DNA from: Flavobacterium araucananum
GTDB taxonomy: Bacteria > Bacteroidota > Bacteroidia > Flavobacteriales > Flavobacteriaceae
Length of the DNA stretch: 64,000 nt
Direction: 5' to 3'
Assembly: GCF_002222055.1 (NCBI RefSeq)
Contig: NZ_MUGS01000015.1
Coordinates: forward strand, 1 to 64,000
Shown: positions 28,773 to 38,230 of the stretch, in pieces
Layout: the number at the start of each line of letters is the position of its first letter
How positions within the stretch are numbered: the stretch's first letter is position 1
Translations under genes and position numbers: made by a program
The notes under the pieces: model-generated
Told to the model about the DNA's origin: nothing
What the model saw: only the letters and a program-made list of their open reading frames with translations
Databases searched by the model: none

Positions 28773-29636
28773 ATGGCTAAATCTTCATCCTCAGGAAAAC
28801 ACAAAAATGCCAGCTCATTAGGAGTCAAAGGACCCCAGTATAACAGACAAACGGGTCAATGGGAAAACACAGATAAGTTAGGTGCGATGATGCAAAGAAG
28901 AAGCGCACAGGGGTATCGTGTCGCAGAGGATGTTAAAGATAAAAGTTTAAATTCTGCACCTAAAAAAGAAAAGCCTGTTCACCACCAATTTTTGACAACA
29001 ATTGCTATCGATATTTATGATTTTGCCAAAGCAAAGGGAGCATCTTCTAAAGGAGCATTATTAGTATTGGCGCAGGCAAGTTTGGAAAGTGGTTATGGAG
29101 CATCTGCCATAAAAAATGATGATTATAATTTATTTGGAGTAATGGGAAAACCGTCTAAAAGGAGTACCAGTCACGGTACTGTAAAAGACTATTCTACTTT
29201 GGGAGGTTACCAAGCCGCTTTGACGGATTATTTTAATAAAATAGATAAAAACTGGAGCTATTTTTCTACTATAATAACAAAAGATACTATAACTGCAGAT
29301 GATATTGACAAAGCTTTTAATACAGGAAAATATTATCCAACAGAAAAAGAAAGGCATGGCGGTAAATATACCTATAATGCTGATAAGGATGCTGCGGGTA
29401 AAAATCATTATGGAGAACACTTATTAAACCAGATAGGTGATTTTAAAAAACGTTTCAAAAAAAGTTTAGATTATCAGATAGAAGTCAATAAAGAAAGATT
29501 AAAGGAAATAAATACACTATTAACAAACAATTCTCTTTTATTCACAGATCCTGGAAAAATTAAACTAGAAGATGAAAAAAGGTCACTTATTAGCCAAAAC
29601 GAAAAATTTAATTCTATTTCAAATGAAATTAACTAA
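28773..29636 (+). CDS. GH73 glucosaminidase-like peptidoglycan hydrolase, probable T6SS effector
   Basis: 287 residues, no signal peptide. After a Ser/Lys-rich ~65-residue leader (NRQTGQWENTDKLGAMMQ) comes a glucosaminidase/FlgJ-type domain (about 70-230). LVLAQASLESGYGAS contains the catalytic Glu at residue 105, followed by NLFGVMG and the family-typical DYSTLGGYQAALTDYF. The fold would cleave glycan strands of peptidoglycan. Absence of an export signal, the place between hcp and vgrG, and a lipoprotein gene overlapping its 3' end by 14 bp all point to a T6SS effector delivered to the prey periplasm. A helical tail closes the protein. Confidence 0.8.
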   Translation: MAKSSSSGKHKNASSLGVKGPQYNRQTGQWENTDKLGAMMQRRSAQGYRVAEDVKDKSLNSAPKKEKPVHHQFLTTIAIDIYDFAKAKGASSKGALLVLAQASLESGYGASAIKNDDYNLFGVMGKPSKRSTSHGTVKDYSTLGGYQAALTDYFNKIDKNWSYFSTIITKDTITADDIDKAFNTGKYYPTEKERHGGKYTYNADKDAAGKNHYGEHLLNQIGDFKKRFKKSLDYQIEVNKERLKEINTLLTNNSLLFTDPGKIKLEDEKRSLISQNEKFNSISNEIN

Positions 29637-30285
29637 CTTTTTTATACTAAAAATATTTCTACTTGTTTTTGTCTTTCTGGGATGTAATTTAAAAAGCAAT
29701 GAAAAAGCTGTTGTAAAACAGGTAACCAAAAATCAGCAGGAAAAAGTTGAAACTGAAACTGAAAACTTAGAAGTTAAAGACAAAGAAGGAATTATATATA
29801 CAATTAAGTATTATAATGATAGCATCCATGTAGATCAGGGTAAAAAGAATATTATAAAAATAGGATATCTGGATCGATTAGACAAAGTATTTCCTGTAAA
29901 TGGTTTAATCGTAAATGATAAATCTAAAGATTGTTATATCACAGACAATCATATTCTTTTATTGCCCTTAACCGAAGTAAATAATAGAATAAATTTAATA
30001 GCAATTGATTTAGTAGATAAAAAAGAAATTAATTATCAATTTAAACAGACCTCAGATATCCTTACGACAGCTATTAATTCTTTTTATTTTAATGAAAAAA
30101 GCAACATAATCATAAGTACAAATAGTTTGAATTATGAAGGGAAAACAACCGTTCATTATTACAAACTTGATAAAAGTTTAATAAAACATCAAGGAACCAA
30201 AGAGTTAAATTTAACTTCAGAAATGCTGGATAGCAATGAAGCATTTTTTAAGTTTTTAAATACAAATAACAATAACATTCCTTAA
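29623..30285 (+). CDS. Lipoprotein, candidate immunity protein for the GH73 effector
   Basis: 220 residues from the ATG at 29623, which overlaps the effector gene by 14 bp; the longer frame from 29572 would lie deeper inside that gene. Lipoprotein signal peptide FFILKIFLLVFVFLGC, modified Cys21. The mature part has a Lys/Glu-rich linker and then beta-strand-rich segments resembling a short propeller-like or lipoprotein beta domain (HILLLPLTEVNNRINLIAID). No known family was recognised. The overlap and the periplasmic location are what an immunity protein against a cell-wall hydrolase needs; the role is inferred from this. Confidence 0.6.
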   Translation: MKLTNFFILKIFLLVFVFLGCNLKSNEKAVVKQVTKNQQEKVETETENLEVKDKEGIIYTIKYYNDSIHVDQGKKNIIKIGYLDRLDKVFPVNGLIVNDKSKDCYITDNHILLLPLTEVNNRINLIAIDLVDKKEINYQFKQTSDILTTAINSFYFNEKSNIIISTNSLNYEGKTTVHYYKLDKSLIKHQGTKELNLTSEMLDSNEAFFKFLNTNNNNIP

Positions 30286-30314
30286 GAGTAGCTACTAATA
30301 CAAAAAAAGAACCT

Positions 30315-32084
30315 ATGACACCACCAACTATCATTTTTGGAATTGATTCTAAAAAAATAAGCCACTTTACCAGCATTGAGTTGGTACAAGTAATAAATGA
30401 CCATCATCGATTTGAAATTCGTGTCCCGCATGCCGTTGTAGAAAGTCCTTTGGCGTATACGCTCGAAAATGCACAGGGATGGTTAGGTAAGGTGGTGCAT
30501 ATTATACTTGAGGAAAAAAATAATTTTTTGGGCGTAGTGACCAATATCGATTTTGATCAGGAAATGGGACATTCCGGAAATCACATTATAGTATCCGGAT
30601 ATTCTAAAACCATATTGTTAGAGTCCGGAGAAAAGTTGCATTCCTGGGAAGAACTACCATTAAAAGATATCGTAAAAGAAGTAATAAAAAATGGAGCAGG
30701 AGAGCAATTGCAAAACGAAATAAATCCTGAATATACCAGCAAAATGGATTACCAGAATCAGTATCTCGAAACTGATTTTCAATTTATTCAGCGATTGGCA
30801 AAACAGTACAATGAATGGTTGTATTATGATGGAGAAAAATTGATTTTTGGTAAACCTAAAAGTTTCGATTCCCCCATATCTTTAACCTACAATAGTGATA
30901 TTTCAAAATTAAAAATATCAGTGCAGGCAGTACCTAATAAATTTAGTGCTTTTACCTACAATGAAAGTGCCGATAAGCGTTATACCGCAAAATCTAAAGA
31001 TACAGTAGGTGGTTTGCCAAAATTAGGGAACGAAGCATTTGCCTCTTCAAAAGACGTATTTGCAACACCTGCATACACGCACGGTATTGTAAGTACAGGC
31101 GATGATTTGGTTTTAGAATCTTTCTTAAAAAAGAAACAGGAAAGTGCTGCTGCCGATACCAATTTTGTTTCGGCCACTACACAAAACTCAAAACTAAAAA
31201 TAGGAAGTATAGTAAATGTACAATCGAGTGTTTTAGAAAACTCAAGTTTGATAACACAAGAAGTAGGTTCTTATATCATTACCGAAATTACGCATTATGC
31301 GACACATTTAGGAGAGTATGAAAATAATTTTAGAGCCATCCCTTCAAAAGTACTGAGCTTGCCGGAACCAGATGTAGCGTATCCAATTGCACAAACGCAA
31401 CAAGCTCTGGTAGAAAGCAATACAGATCCAAAAAACAAAGGAAGAATCAGAGTACAAATGCTTTGGCAACAAGGCACTTCGATGAAAACAGCCTGGCTTC
31501 GTGTTATGACTCCTGATGCAGGAAGTAGTGATAAAGTAGGAACCAATCGCGGAATGGTGTTTATACCGGATGTGGGCGATCACGTTATGGTTCATTTTCG
31601 TTATGGCGATCCTAACAGACCTTTTATCCTTGGAAGTATTTTTCACGGAAAAAGCGGTGGAGGAGGAGGAAAAGACAATAACAAAAGAAGCTTTGCTACC
31701 AGAGGCGGAACTTCGCTTGTTCTTGACGAAGAAAAAAACACCTTTACAGCCACAGATCCAAGTGGCAATATGATCATGCTTAACGGAGACGGAACGATGA
31801 CTATTTATGCACCCAATAAAGTCGATATACAGTCTAAAGAAATAAATCTTATTGCAGATGAAAAAGTCAACATTAGCGGAATAAATGAAGTAAATGTCGA
31901 TAGCAAAAAAGTACTCGTTTCAGGTACTGATGAGGTTACCGTAAAAAGTAACACGCAAATTACTGATGAAGCACCAAGTATTAATATAAAAGGGAAAAAC
32001 ACCATTTTGGCAGAAGGAAAAGTTGTCGATATAGATGGTAAAACGATGACCAATGTAAAAGGAGGAATTGTAAATTTAAATTAA
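30315..32084 (+). CDS. vgrG: Type VI secretion spike protein TssI (VgrG)
   Basis: 589 residues. The N-terminal gp27-like part (TSIELVQVINDHHRFEIRVPH ... DFQFIQRLAKQYNEWLYYDG) is followed by the gp5-like OB region (PKNKGRIRVQMLWQQG, MVFIPDVGDHVMVHFRYGDPNRPFILGSIFHG) and a triple-stranded beta-helix needle with repeats (VDIQSKEINLIADEKVNISG). There is no extra C-terminal effector domain, so the cargo should ride on PAAR/Rhs proteins. It is followed 8 bp later by the putative adaptor gene and then the Rhs gene. Confidence 0.92.
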   Translation: MTPPTIIFGIDSKKISHFTSIELVQVINDHHRFEIRVPHAVVESPLAYTLENAQGWLGKVVHIILEEKNNFLGVVTNIDFDQEMGHSGNHIIVSGYSKTILLESGEKLHSWEELPLKDIVKEVIKNGAGEQLQNEINPEYTSKMDYQNQYLETDFQFIQRLAKQYNEWLYYDGEKLIFGKPKSFDSPISLTYNSDISKLKISVQAVPNKFSAFTYNESADKRYTAKSKDTVGGLPKLGNEAFASSKDVFATPAYTHGIVSTGDDLVLESFLKKKQESAAADTNFVSATTQNSKLKIGSIVNVQSSVLENSSLITQEVGSYIITEITHYATHLGEYENNFRAIPSKVLSLPEPDVAYPIAQTQQALVESNTDPKNKGRIRVQMLWQQGTSMKTAWLRVMTPDAGSSDKVGTNRGMVFIPDVGDHVMVHFRYGDPNRPFILGSIFHGKSGGGGGKDNNKRSFATRGGTSLVLDEEKNTFTATDPSGNMIMLNGDGTMTIYAPNKVDIQSKEINLIADEKVNISGINEVNVDSKKVLVSGTDEVTVKSNTQITDEAPSINIKGKNTILAEGKVVDIDGKTMTNVKGGIVNLN

Positions 32085-32092
32085 CATCACAA

Positions 32093-33442
32093 ATGAATAA
32101 TGCTCACAATCCAATTGCTGTAAGGGTCGAAAACATCCAGAAAATCTGGAATAAAACCAGAACAGATAAGCCAAAAGCACGAATTTTTAGTATGGTTTGT
32201 CTTACTGACGATTTTCCGTTGTTAGATGGTTTTATCAGATTAGAATGTTCTGTATACGGTAGATCCGCAGATTCGTTTGTAGCTTTTGAGATTGATTTTT
32301 ATGATAAAAAAGATTTTTACATCACCCTTACAGAACAATGGATCCTAACCTTTGAAGAAGACCTGAAAAAAAATCCGGGTTGGCATTGGGAAGATTTTGC
32401 CACTTTTAAAGAAGTATTGCCTGAAATTAATAAACTAAGCATCCAGGATCTTAAAGATTTTTATATGAAATTGCTTGTAAGTTTTAAAAAATTTGAGGCA
32501 AAAACCGATAACCTGTTAATCGTTAGTTTTTTAATAAAAAAAGCCAGTGATCCTGATTTGTTAATCGAGAGTATAAAAGAACTTACAACCTTACTACCCG
32601 ATGATATTGGTTTTTTATTTCTGGATTATCAGGAAAGAAAACTGTACCATAAAATGATTGATTCCGTAAAAGAAAAAGGAATCATAATAGAAATTCCAAA
32701 TCAGGATATTAATAACGCTTACAAAGAAATCGCCACACAGGGAAATCCAAATGATCCCCAGGTGCGGTACAGAAAGTGTTTATTTGAAATTGGTGAAGCA
32801 GCAAAAGGCAAAAAACAGGAGAAAGTAAAAAAACTGGGCAATGAGCTTATAGATATTAGCAAGAGTGTTGGAGAAACCAGTTTTTGGGCATCATCCTATC
32901 TTATTTATGCCAGTTTTTTATTTCAGTTTAAAGACGAAAAAGAACTTATTCATGAATTATTGGATAAAGGAATAAAAATAACAACCCCTTTTTATAAAGA
33001 GAAAGAAGATATTGCGGGAATTTTAATGCAACTGTTATCTTACAAAGGATCTCATTACAGCATTGCAGGAGATCGTGATCTGGCGATACTTTACTTTTTA
33101 AAACACGTTGCAATAGCCAAAGAAACAGAGCAGGAAATGCAGGTAATTAACGGTTATAATTATGCCTTGTTACTGGCTGCAAAAAAGAGAGACGGGCAAT
33201 ATACCGAAATTCTAAACGATGCATTTGAGTATGGTTATGCTCTGACAGATACCACCCTTAAAATAATCAACTTTACCTTTATAGCCAACAGCTATTTAGA
33301 GAATGATCCTAAAATAAATTATGCAGATAAAGAGGCAATAGCCAATAGAATGGCAACTATTTTTGGAGACAATTGGAGAGATAATCCAAAGCAGATTGCC
33401 AAACAAATCCAGGAAGAATATCAATTAAGCAACACCTATTAA
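32093..33442 (+). CDS. Unrecognised protein between vgrG and rhs, putative effector adaptor
   Basis: 449 residues, soluble, no signal peptide. The first ~125 residues are mixed alpha/beta (RIFSMVCLTDDFPLLDGFIRLE). The remainder is helical with TPR-like spacing (GETSFWASSYLIYASFLFQF, YSIAGDRDLAILYFLKHV, GYNYALLLAAKKRDGQY). I do not recognise a named family. The tight order vgrG - this gene - rhs (8 and 2 bp gaps) is the place where Proteobacteria encode Tap/DUF4123, DUF2169 or EagR adaptors that load Rhs or PAAR effectors onto VgrG. I infer the same task here. Confidence 0.55.
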   Translation: MNNAHNPIAVRVENIQKIWNKTRTDKPKARIFSMVCLTDDFPLLDGFIRLECSVYGRSADSFVAFEIDFYDKKDFYITLTEQWILTFEEDLKKNPGWHWEDFATFKEVLPEINKLSIQDLKDFYMKLLVSFKKFEAKTDNLLIVSFLIKKASDPDLLIESIKELTTLLPDDIGFLFLDYQERKLYHKMIDSVKEKGIIIEIPNQDINNAYKEIATQGNPNDPQVRYRKCLFEIGEAAKGKKQEKVKKLGNELIDISKSVGETSFWASSYLIYASFLFQFKDEKELIHELLDKGIKITTPFYKEKEDIAGILMQLLSYKGSHYSIAGDRDLAILYFLKHVAIAKETEQEMQVINGYNYALLLAAKKRDGQYTEILNDAFEYGYALTDTTLKIINFTFIANSYLENDPKINYADKEAIANRMATIFGDNWRDNPKQIAKQIQEEYQLSNTY

Positions 33443-33444
33443 TT

Positions 33445-36400
33445 ATGTTACTAACCGATAATCATTTGACCATTGTGGTAGGTATCGACATTCACTTTAC
33501 CACCTTACCACCGTTTAATCCCTTTCATCCTTATATAGGTATTGTTATTGATCCTGCAGATTACATTCCGTTTTTAGGAACCAGTGTTCATGTAAATGGT
33601 TTTAAACGCGGCAACTCAGATACCGGAGGTATTATTATTCCGCTGGTGCATATTCCGCTTTTTACCCCACCCTGGCTTATGACCCCTATTATTGGTCATG
33701 AGAGCATGAACTTTTTTGCGTCACAAACTGTTTTTTCCGATAGTACCCGAATGAGCCCCAAGGGGCACATGCTGATGACTTGCAATGATATCGGAATCCC
33801 TTTGTCAATGTCCATAGGTAAAACCAAAATAGGCAAGAAAATGTTACCTTTTGCCCCCACCCTTTTTGCCCCAACCTCATTTTCCTTGCCTATTCCTACC
33901 GGAAAACCTGTAATGGTTGGAGGTCCTTATCCGCCTGATTGGGGCGGTATGCTTACCGGACTTTTGGCCAGTATTGGTTTTAGTACCCTGATGAAAGTGG
34001 GTAAAAAAGCGTTTAATAAATTGCTTAAGGGGTCTGTTGGCCCTAACTGGCTTAGTAAGTTGTTGTGTAAGGCAGGCTTTGAGCCGGTAAACCTTATTAA
34101 CGGTGCCGTGATTTATGAAGGCAGCGATTTTGATATCGCAAGTCCTATAAGCCTTAGCTGGGAACGCCGCTGGTACTCGGATTCTGAGTATGTGGGCTGG
34201 CTTGGTCATGGCGTACATTGCGTATATGACAGGGCTGTAGAGTTATACCCGGAAGATGATGCTTTGGGACTTCGTATGGATGATGGCAGAATCGTCGCTT
34301 TTCCAACCTTGTTGCCCGGAGAGGAGTTTTACCTGCGTCAGGAAAAAACAACTTTAAAAAGAACAGAAAGTGGTTATCAGGCTTACGATCATAAAAGCAA
34401 ACTTTTTTATGATTTTACTCTTTTTAACGGTAAAAAATACCAACTGACCCAAATTAGCAATCCTGACGGATTGTGTATTGTTTTTGAGTTTACAGGGTAC
34501 CATTTGCATAAAATTATTGATGCCGCAGGCAGAACTATAAAGGTAAGTACCCAGGAGGGTCTTATTGAGAAATTAGAACTTGTAACTCCAGAACAGGACG
34601 AGCTTTTAGTAGGGTATGAATATGACGAGCAGTACAACATGGTCGCGATTCTTGATGCTCTAAAGAAACCAACGGTGATTGAATTTGAGGATCACTTGAT
34701 GGTTCAAAAAACAGACCGTAACGGACAAGCTTTTTATTGGCAATACGACGATCAAAATCGTTGTGTACACACCTGGGGCGATGGCGGCTGGCAAGAAGGC
34801 TGGATCGAATACCATCCTGCTCTGGGTTATAATCTGGTAACGGATGCCAACGGAGCGGTAACGACTTACTACTATGAGCCAAGCCAGCTTGTAACTCAGG
34901 TAAAAGATCCTATGGGCAATAGTGTTTTTTATGACTATACGGAGTTTATGGAACTCTACCGCGAGATCGATCAGGAAGGACGCATCTTAGGCTTTACATA
35001 CGATGACATGGGGCATAAAATAAGTACTACGTATGCTGATGGTACAGAGGAAATGATGCTCTACGATGAGGAGAATCGTCCGTCGATTGCCATAGATCCT
35101 GAGGGACAAAAAACAATCTATTTGTATCACGATCACAAAGCCCACCAACTTAAAACCATCATAGCGCCGGATAAAACCAGTACTCATTTTACATATTATG
35201 CCAACGGACTACTGGCAAGTGTGGCCAAAAACCACAATAAACTTCAACTGGTTTACGACGAGCAGTACAACCTTGTGGAATGGAGAGAAAACAACGAAAA
35301 ACTCAAATCTTGGGAGTATGACTACCGCAGCCGGGTAAAGGCGATTTACACGCCCATGCAAATGGCGGATTATTTTAGTTATGATGCTCTGGACAGGGTA
35401 CAGCAAATCGTAGAGAAAGACAGCAATATTATCGAATTTGCTTATGACAATTATGATGATGTATTGGCTCTAAAAGACAATAAAAACAACATAAAGTTTA
35501 CCTATACTCCACTGGGGAGTTTATCTACCCGGGAGCAAAACGGCGTAAAAGTACGTTTTGACTACGATAAGATGGAGCAACTCGTTGGGATAAAAAACGA
35601 AGACCACGAAGCCTACTATTTTGTTCGAAACAAAGCCGGACACATTATAAAAGAAACTGCTTTTGATGGTATCGAAAAAAAATACAGCCGTAACCTTGCC
35701 GGAGAAGTCACCCGAATCGACCATGGCAATGGCAAATTTACCGAATATGAGCAGGATGCTTTAGGACGCATCACCAGAGCCAACTATCATGATGGTACGT
35801 GGGAGATTTACAGCTACAACAAAAACGGACAGCTGGTAGAAGCGACCAACCAAAACGTAAGTATCTTCTTTGAGCGTGATGCAGTGGGGCGTATTGTGCA
35901 GGAAACTCAGAAGCAACAGCTTGATGCCAGCGAAAACGGCATCACGATAACCTCTACCTACAATACTTTAGGACAGCGCACCAATATGAGTAGTAGTCTT
36001 GGAGCTGATATTAGCACACATTACAACCAAAAAGGACAACTTGAGCGCATTGAGGCTCAGAGTAACGAGCTTAAAGAGCAACACCAGACTTGGGAAACAA
36101 CCTTAAAACGAGATGAGTCAGGTCGGGAGATCGAGCGTTTTGCCACAGGGGGATTACACATAAAAACAAGCTATAACAATAGTGGTAAGCAAAAAGAGCA
36201 GGAAGTATTTGCCAATGGCGAGCGCAAAGGTTCGCGTTATTACAACTGGGATACCAACCAGCAATTGCGAAGTGCGGTAAACCAGCTAACCCAAAGCATG
36301 ACCTATTTTGATTATGATGACTTTGGCAATCTTGCCAAGGCCAATTATGATGGCAAAGGAGAGCTTTATAAAACGCCCGATGCAGTAGGTAATTTATACA

Positions 36401-37635
36401 AAACCGCGGATCGAAGTGATCGTAAATACGGCAAAGGCGGGAAGCTGTTGCAGGACGAAGCGCATTATTACAAATACGACGAACTGGGCAATCTGGTACA
36501 TAAAAGCCCACGAAACATTATTGCCCCGCTTACCTTTGCAGCTCCAACAAACTGGATCGATAAACTCGCGGGCAATAAGGCCGAAGAAACCAGATTGCAA
36601 CAAGAGCATGAGGCCTGGCAAATGGGCGATACGGCTTATAGCTGGCTGGCTAACGGAATGCTGGAAAGCGTGACCAACCCGGATGGGAAAGTGGTGCTGT
36701 TTGAATATGATGCTCTGGGAAGACGTACGGCAAAAATTGCAAACAAAGAAATAAATCGTTATGTTTGGGATGGCAATGTTCTTATTCACGAGTGGAAGTA
36801 TGATCTGAGACAAAGACCTGAGCTTGTGGTAGATGTCGATGATTTGGTTTATGATAAAGCAGAACCTGTCGAGAATCTGATTACCTGGGTGTATGAGGGG
36901 GCTAGTTTTGTACCTAGTGCCAAGATTGCGGGTGATGAGAAATTTTCTATCATCAACGATTATATTGGTCGTCCTGTTCAGGCTTACAACGAGAAAGGGG
37001 ATGTTGTCTGGGAGACAGATTATGATATTTATGGTGGTTTAAAAGATTTTAGTAGCGATAGAAGTTTTATTCCTTTTAGGCAACTTGGTCAATATGAAGA
37101 TGTAGAGACGGGATTGTATTATAATAGGTTTAGGTATTATTCGTCTGATGTAGGAATGTATATTAGTCAGGATCCGATAAGGTTAATGGGAAATAACCTG
37201 AATCTTTATAGTTATGTATCTGATAGTAATTCAAGAGCGGATATATATGGCTTAAATGATTGCGAAATTAAAAGAATGCATTTAGGCGATTCAGGACATC
37301 ACGTACCTGCTGTTAGAAAATCTAAAAATAGACCTTTTGAGGTATCCAGAACTGATAAAACAAGACCAACTTTTCATTTTAAAGGAGATGATCCAGGGCA
37401 TGATCACTGGCGACTTCACGAAGCCGAAAGAGATGCTATAGGCCCAAGACAAGGAGATTTTGTAGGGACAGATGATGAACTATTTGATGCTTATAGAGAA
37501 GCTTATAAAAATTTAGATGATATAAAAGTTGATGTATTATCTCCTAATGGGACACATAATTTAGGTACAAATGTTACCCCTAAAGAAGGTGTGAATTTAG
37601 TTCAGGATTGGTTAAAAATAGAAGGATTGTATTGA
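33445..37635 (+). CDS. PAAR/Rhs polymorphic toxin with C-terminal nuclease-like tip
   Basis: 1396 residues. The N-terminal ~210 residues are hydrophobic and PAAR-like (PFHPYIGIVIDPADYIPF, GGIIIPLVHIPLFT). An Rhs shell with many YD-type repeats follows. The core ends in the conserved GQYEDVETGLYYNRFRYY and DPIRLMGNNLNLYSYV segments where Rhs proteins self-cleave. The variable tip starts near residue 1272 and spans ~124 residues. It is rich in His/Asp: SGHHVPAVRK (His1285, His1286) and GDDPGHDHWRLHEAERDAIGP, compatible with an HNH/His-Me-type nuclease. This is an inference, and no named toxin family was identified. Tip DNA is more AT-rich than the core. A candidate immunity gene follows. Confidence 0.85.
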   Translation: MLLTDNHLTIVVGIDIHFTTLPPFNPFHPYIGIVIDPADYIPFLGTSVHVNGFKRGNSDTGGIIIPLVHIPLFTPPWLMTPIIGHESMNFFASQTVFSDSTRMSPKGHMLMTCNDIGIPLSMSIGKTKIGKKMLPFAPTLFAPTSFSLPIPTGKPVMVGGPYPPDWGGMLTGLLASIGFSTLMKVGKKAFNKLLKGSVGPNWLSKLLCKAGFEPVNLINGAVIYEGSDFDIASPISLSWERRWYSDSEYVGWLGHGVHCVYDRAVELYPEDDALGLRMDDGRIVAFPTLLPGEEFYLRQEKTTLKRTESGYQAYDHKSKLFYDFTLFNGKKYQLTQISNPDGLCIVFEFTGYHLHKIIDAAGRTIKVSTQEGLIEKLELVTPEQDELLVGYEYDEQYNMVAILDALKKPTVIEFEDHLMVQKTDRNGQAFYWQYDDQNRCVHTWGDGGWQEGWIEYHPALGYNLVTDANGAVTTYYYEPSQLVTQVKDPMGNSVFYDYTEFMELYREIDQEGRILGFTYDDMGHKISTTYADGTEEMMLYDEENRPSIAIDPEGQKTIYLYHDHKAHQLKTIIAPDKTSTHFTYYANGLLASVAKNHNKLQLVYDEQYNLVEWRENNEKLKSWEYDYRSRVKAIYTPMQMADYFSYDALDRVQQIVEKDSNIIEFAYDNYDDVLALKDNKNNIKFTYTPLGSLSTREQNGVKVRFDYDKMEQLVGIKNEDHEAYYFVRNKAGHIIKETAFDGIEKKYSRNLAGEVTRIDHGNGKFTEYEQDALGRITRANYHDGTWEIYSYNKNGQLVEATNQNVSIFFERDAVGRIVQETQKQQLDASENGITITSTYNTLGQRTNMSSSLGADISTHYNQKGQLERIEAQSNELKEQHQTWETTLKRDESGREIERFATGGLHIKTSYNNSGKQKEQEVFANGERKGSRYYNWDTNQQLRSAVNQLTQSMTYFDYDDFGNLAKANYDGKGELYKTPDAVGNLYKTADRSDRKYGKGGKLLQDEAHYYKYDELGNLVHKSPRNIIAPLTFAAPTNWIDKLAGNKAEETRLQQEHEAWQMGDTAYSWLANGMLESVTNPDGKVVLFEYDALGRRTAKIANKEINRYVWDGNVLIHEWKYDLRQRPELVVDVDDLVYDKAEPVENLITWVYEGASFVPSAKIAGDEKFSIINDYIGRPVQAYNEKGDVVWETDYDIYGGLKDFSSDRSFIPFRQLGQYEDVETGLYYNRFRYYSSDVGMYISQDPIRLMGNNLNLYSYVSDSNSRADIYGLNDCEIKRMHLGDSGHHVPAVRKSKNRPFEVSRTDKTRPTFHFKGDDPGHDHWRLHEAERDAIGPRQGDFVGTDDELFDAYREAYKNLDDIKVDVLSPNGTHNLGTNVTPKEGVNLVQDWLKIEGLY

Positions 37636-37652
37636 TAATAAATAATAATAAA

Positions 37653-38066
37653 ATGGAGCAAATTTTAAAAAAACTAAACTTTTTTATTGAAAATAATTTA
37701 CCTTTAATTTTGGCAAATTATACTGAGGATGATTTTGACATGATTTTAGACCAAAGAGATGAAGATTCTTTTTCTGAAAAATGGATGGAAATATTTAATA
37801 TTGTCAAAGAGAAAGTTATTGAAAATAACATAGACAAAACTATTACAGACAATTTAAGAGAAAAAGTTTTTAAATTAGTATTTTCTTTAACCAATCATTC
37901 TGATTTGTCTTCGTATGTATCTGATGATTTTGGACTAATAGTACAATCTATACAGGTTAAATATAATGATTATTGGCTAAATTCTTTGTGGTTAGAATAC
38001 AAAAAAGGAAATTTACCTTATGAGAATTTAGTAGAAACTAATGCAGAATTAATAGATTTAATATAA
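37653..38066 (+). CDS. Candidate immunity protein of the Rhs toxin
   Basis: 137 residues from the ATG at 37653, 17 bp after the rhs stop; a longer frame from 37608 would overlap the toxin and begins with an unlikely basic peptide. It is acidic and mostly helical (MEQILKKLNFFIENNLPLIL, SEKWMEIFNIVKEKVIENN), with no signal peptide, as expected for neutralising a cytoplasmic-acting nuclease. No family was recognised. Like the toxin tip, it is more AT-rich than the Rhs core, so tip and immunity probably moved together. A terminator follows at 38165-38188. Confidence 0.65.
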   Translation: MEQILKKLNFFIENNLPLILANYTEDDFDMILDQRDEDSFSEKWMEIFNIVKEKVIENNIDKTITDNLREKVFKLVFSLTNHSDLSSYVSDDFGLIVQSIQVKYNDYWLNSLWLEYKKGNLPYENLVETNAELIDLI

Positions 38067-38164
38067 ATCCCCCGATGTATGAAAAGTTCTTTAGAAGTGC
38101 TGTGCGAGTGTCTCTGACTTCGCACCGACAAGAATCATTAAAGAAATTTGAGTATAAAAACAAC

Positions 38165-38188
38165 AAACCCGCCAATTTAGCGGGTTTT
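38165..38188 (+). terminator. Terminator after first Rhs immunity gene
   Basis: Stem AAACCCGC / GCGGGTTT with loop CAATTTA. Its surroundings (AGTATAAAA, CAACAAA, then GTTT) closely match the terminator at 39261-39288 after the second immunity gene, so the two are probably homologous copies. Confidence 0.75.
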
Positions 38189-38230
38189 GTTTAATAAATA
38201 GTTCTTTGAAAACTAAAAGTATACGCAGGG

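Noticed and set aside
34407..36813. Several minus- and plus-strand ORFs of 66-146 residues within rhs
   Set aside because: The long repetitive YD-rich gene leaves open antisense and shifted frames; none has a start context or recognisable family.
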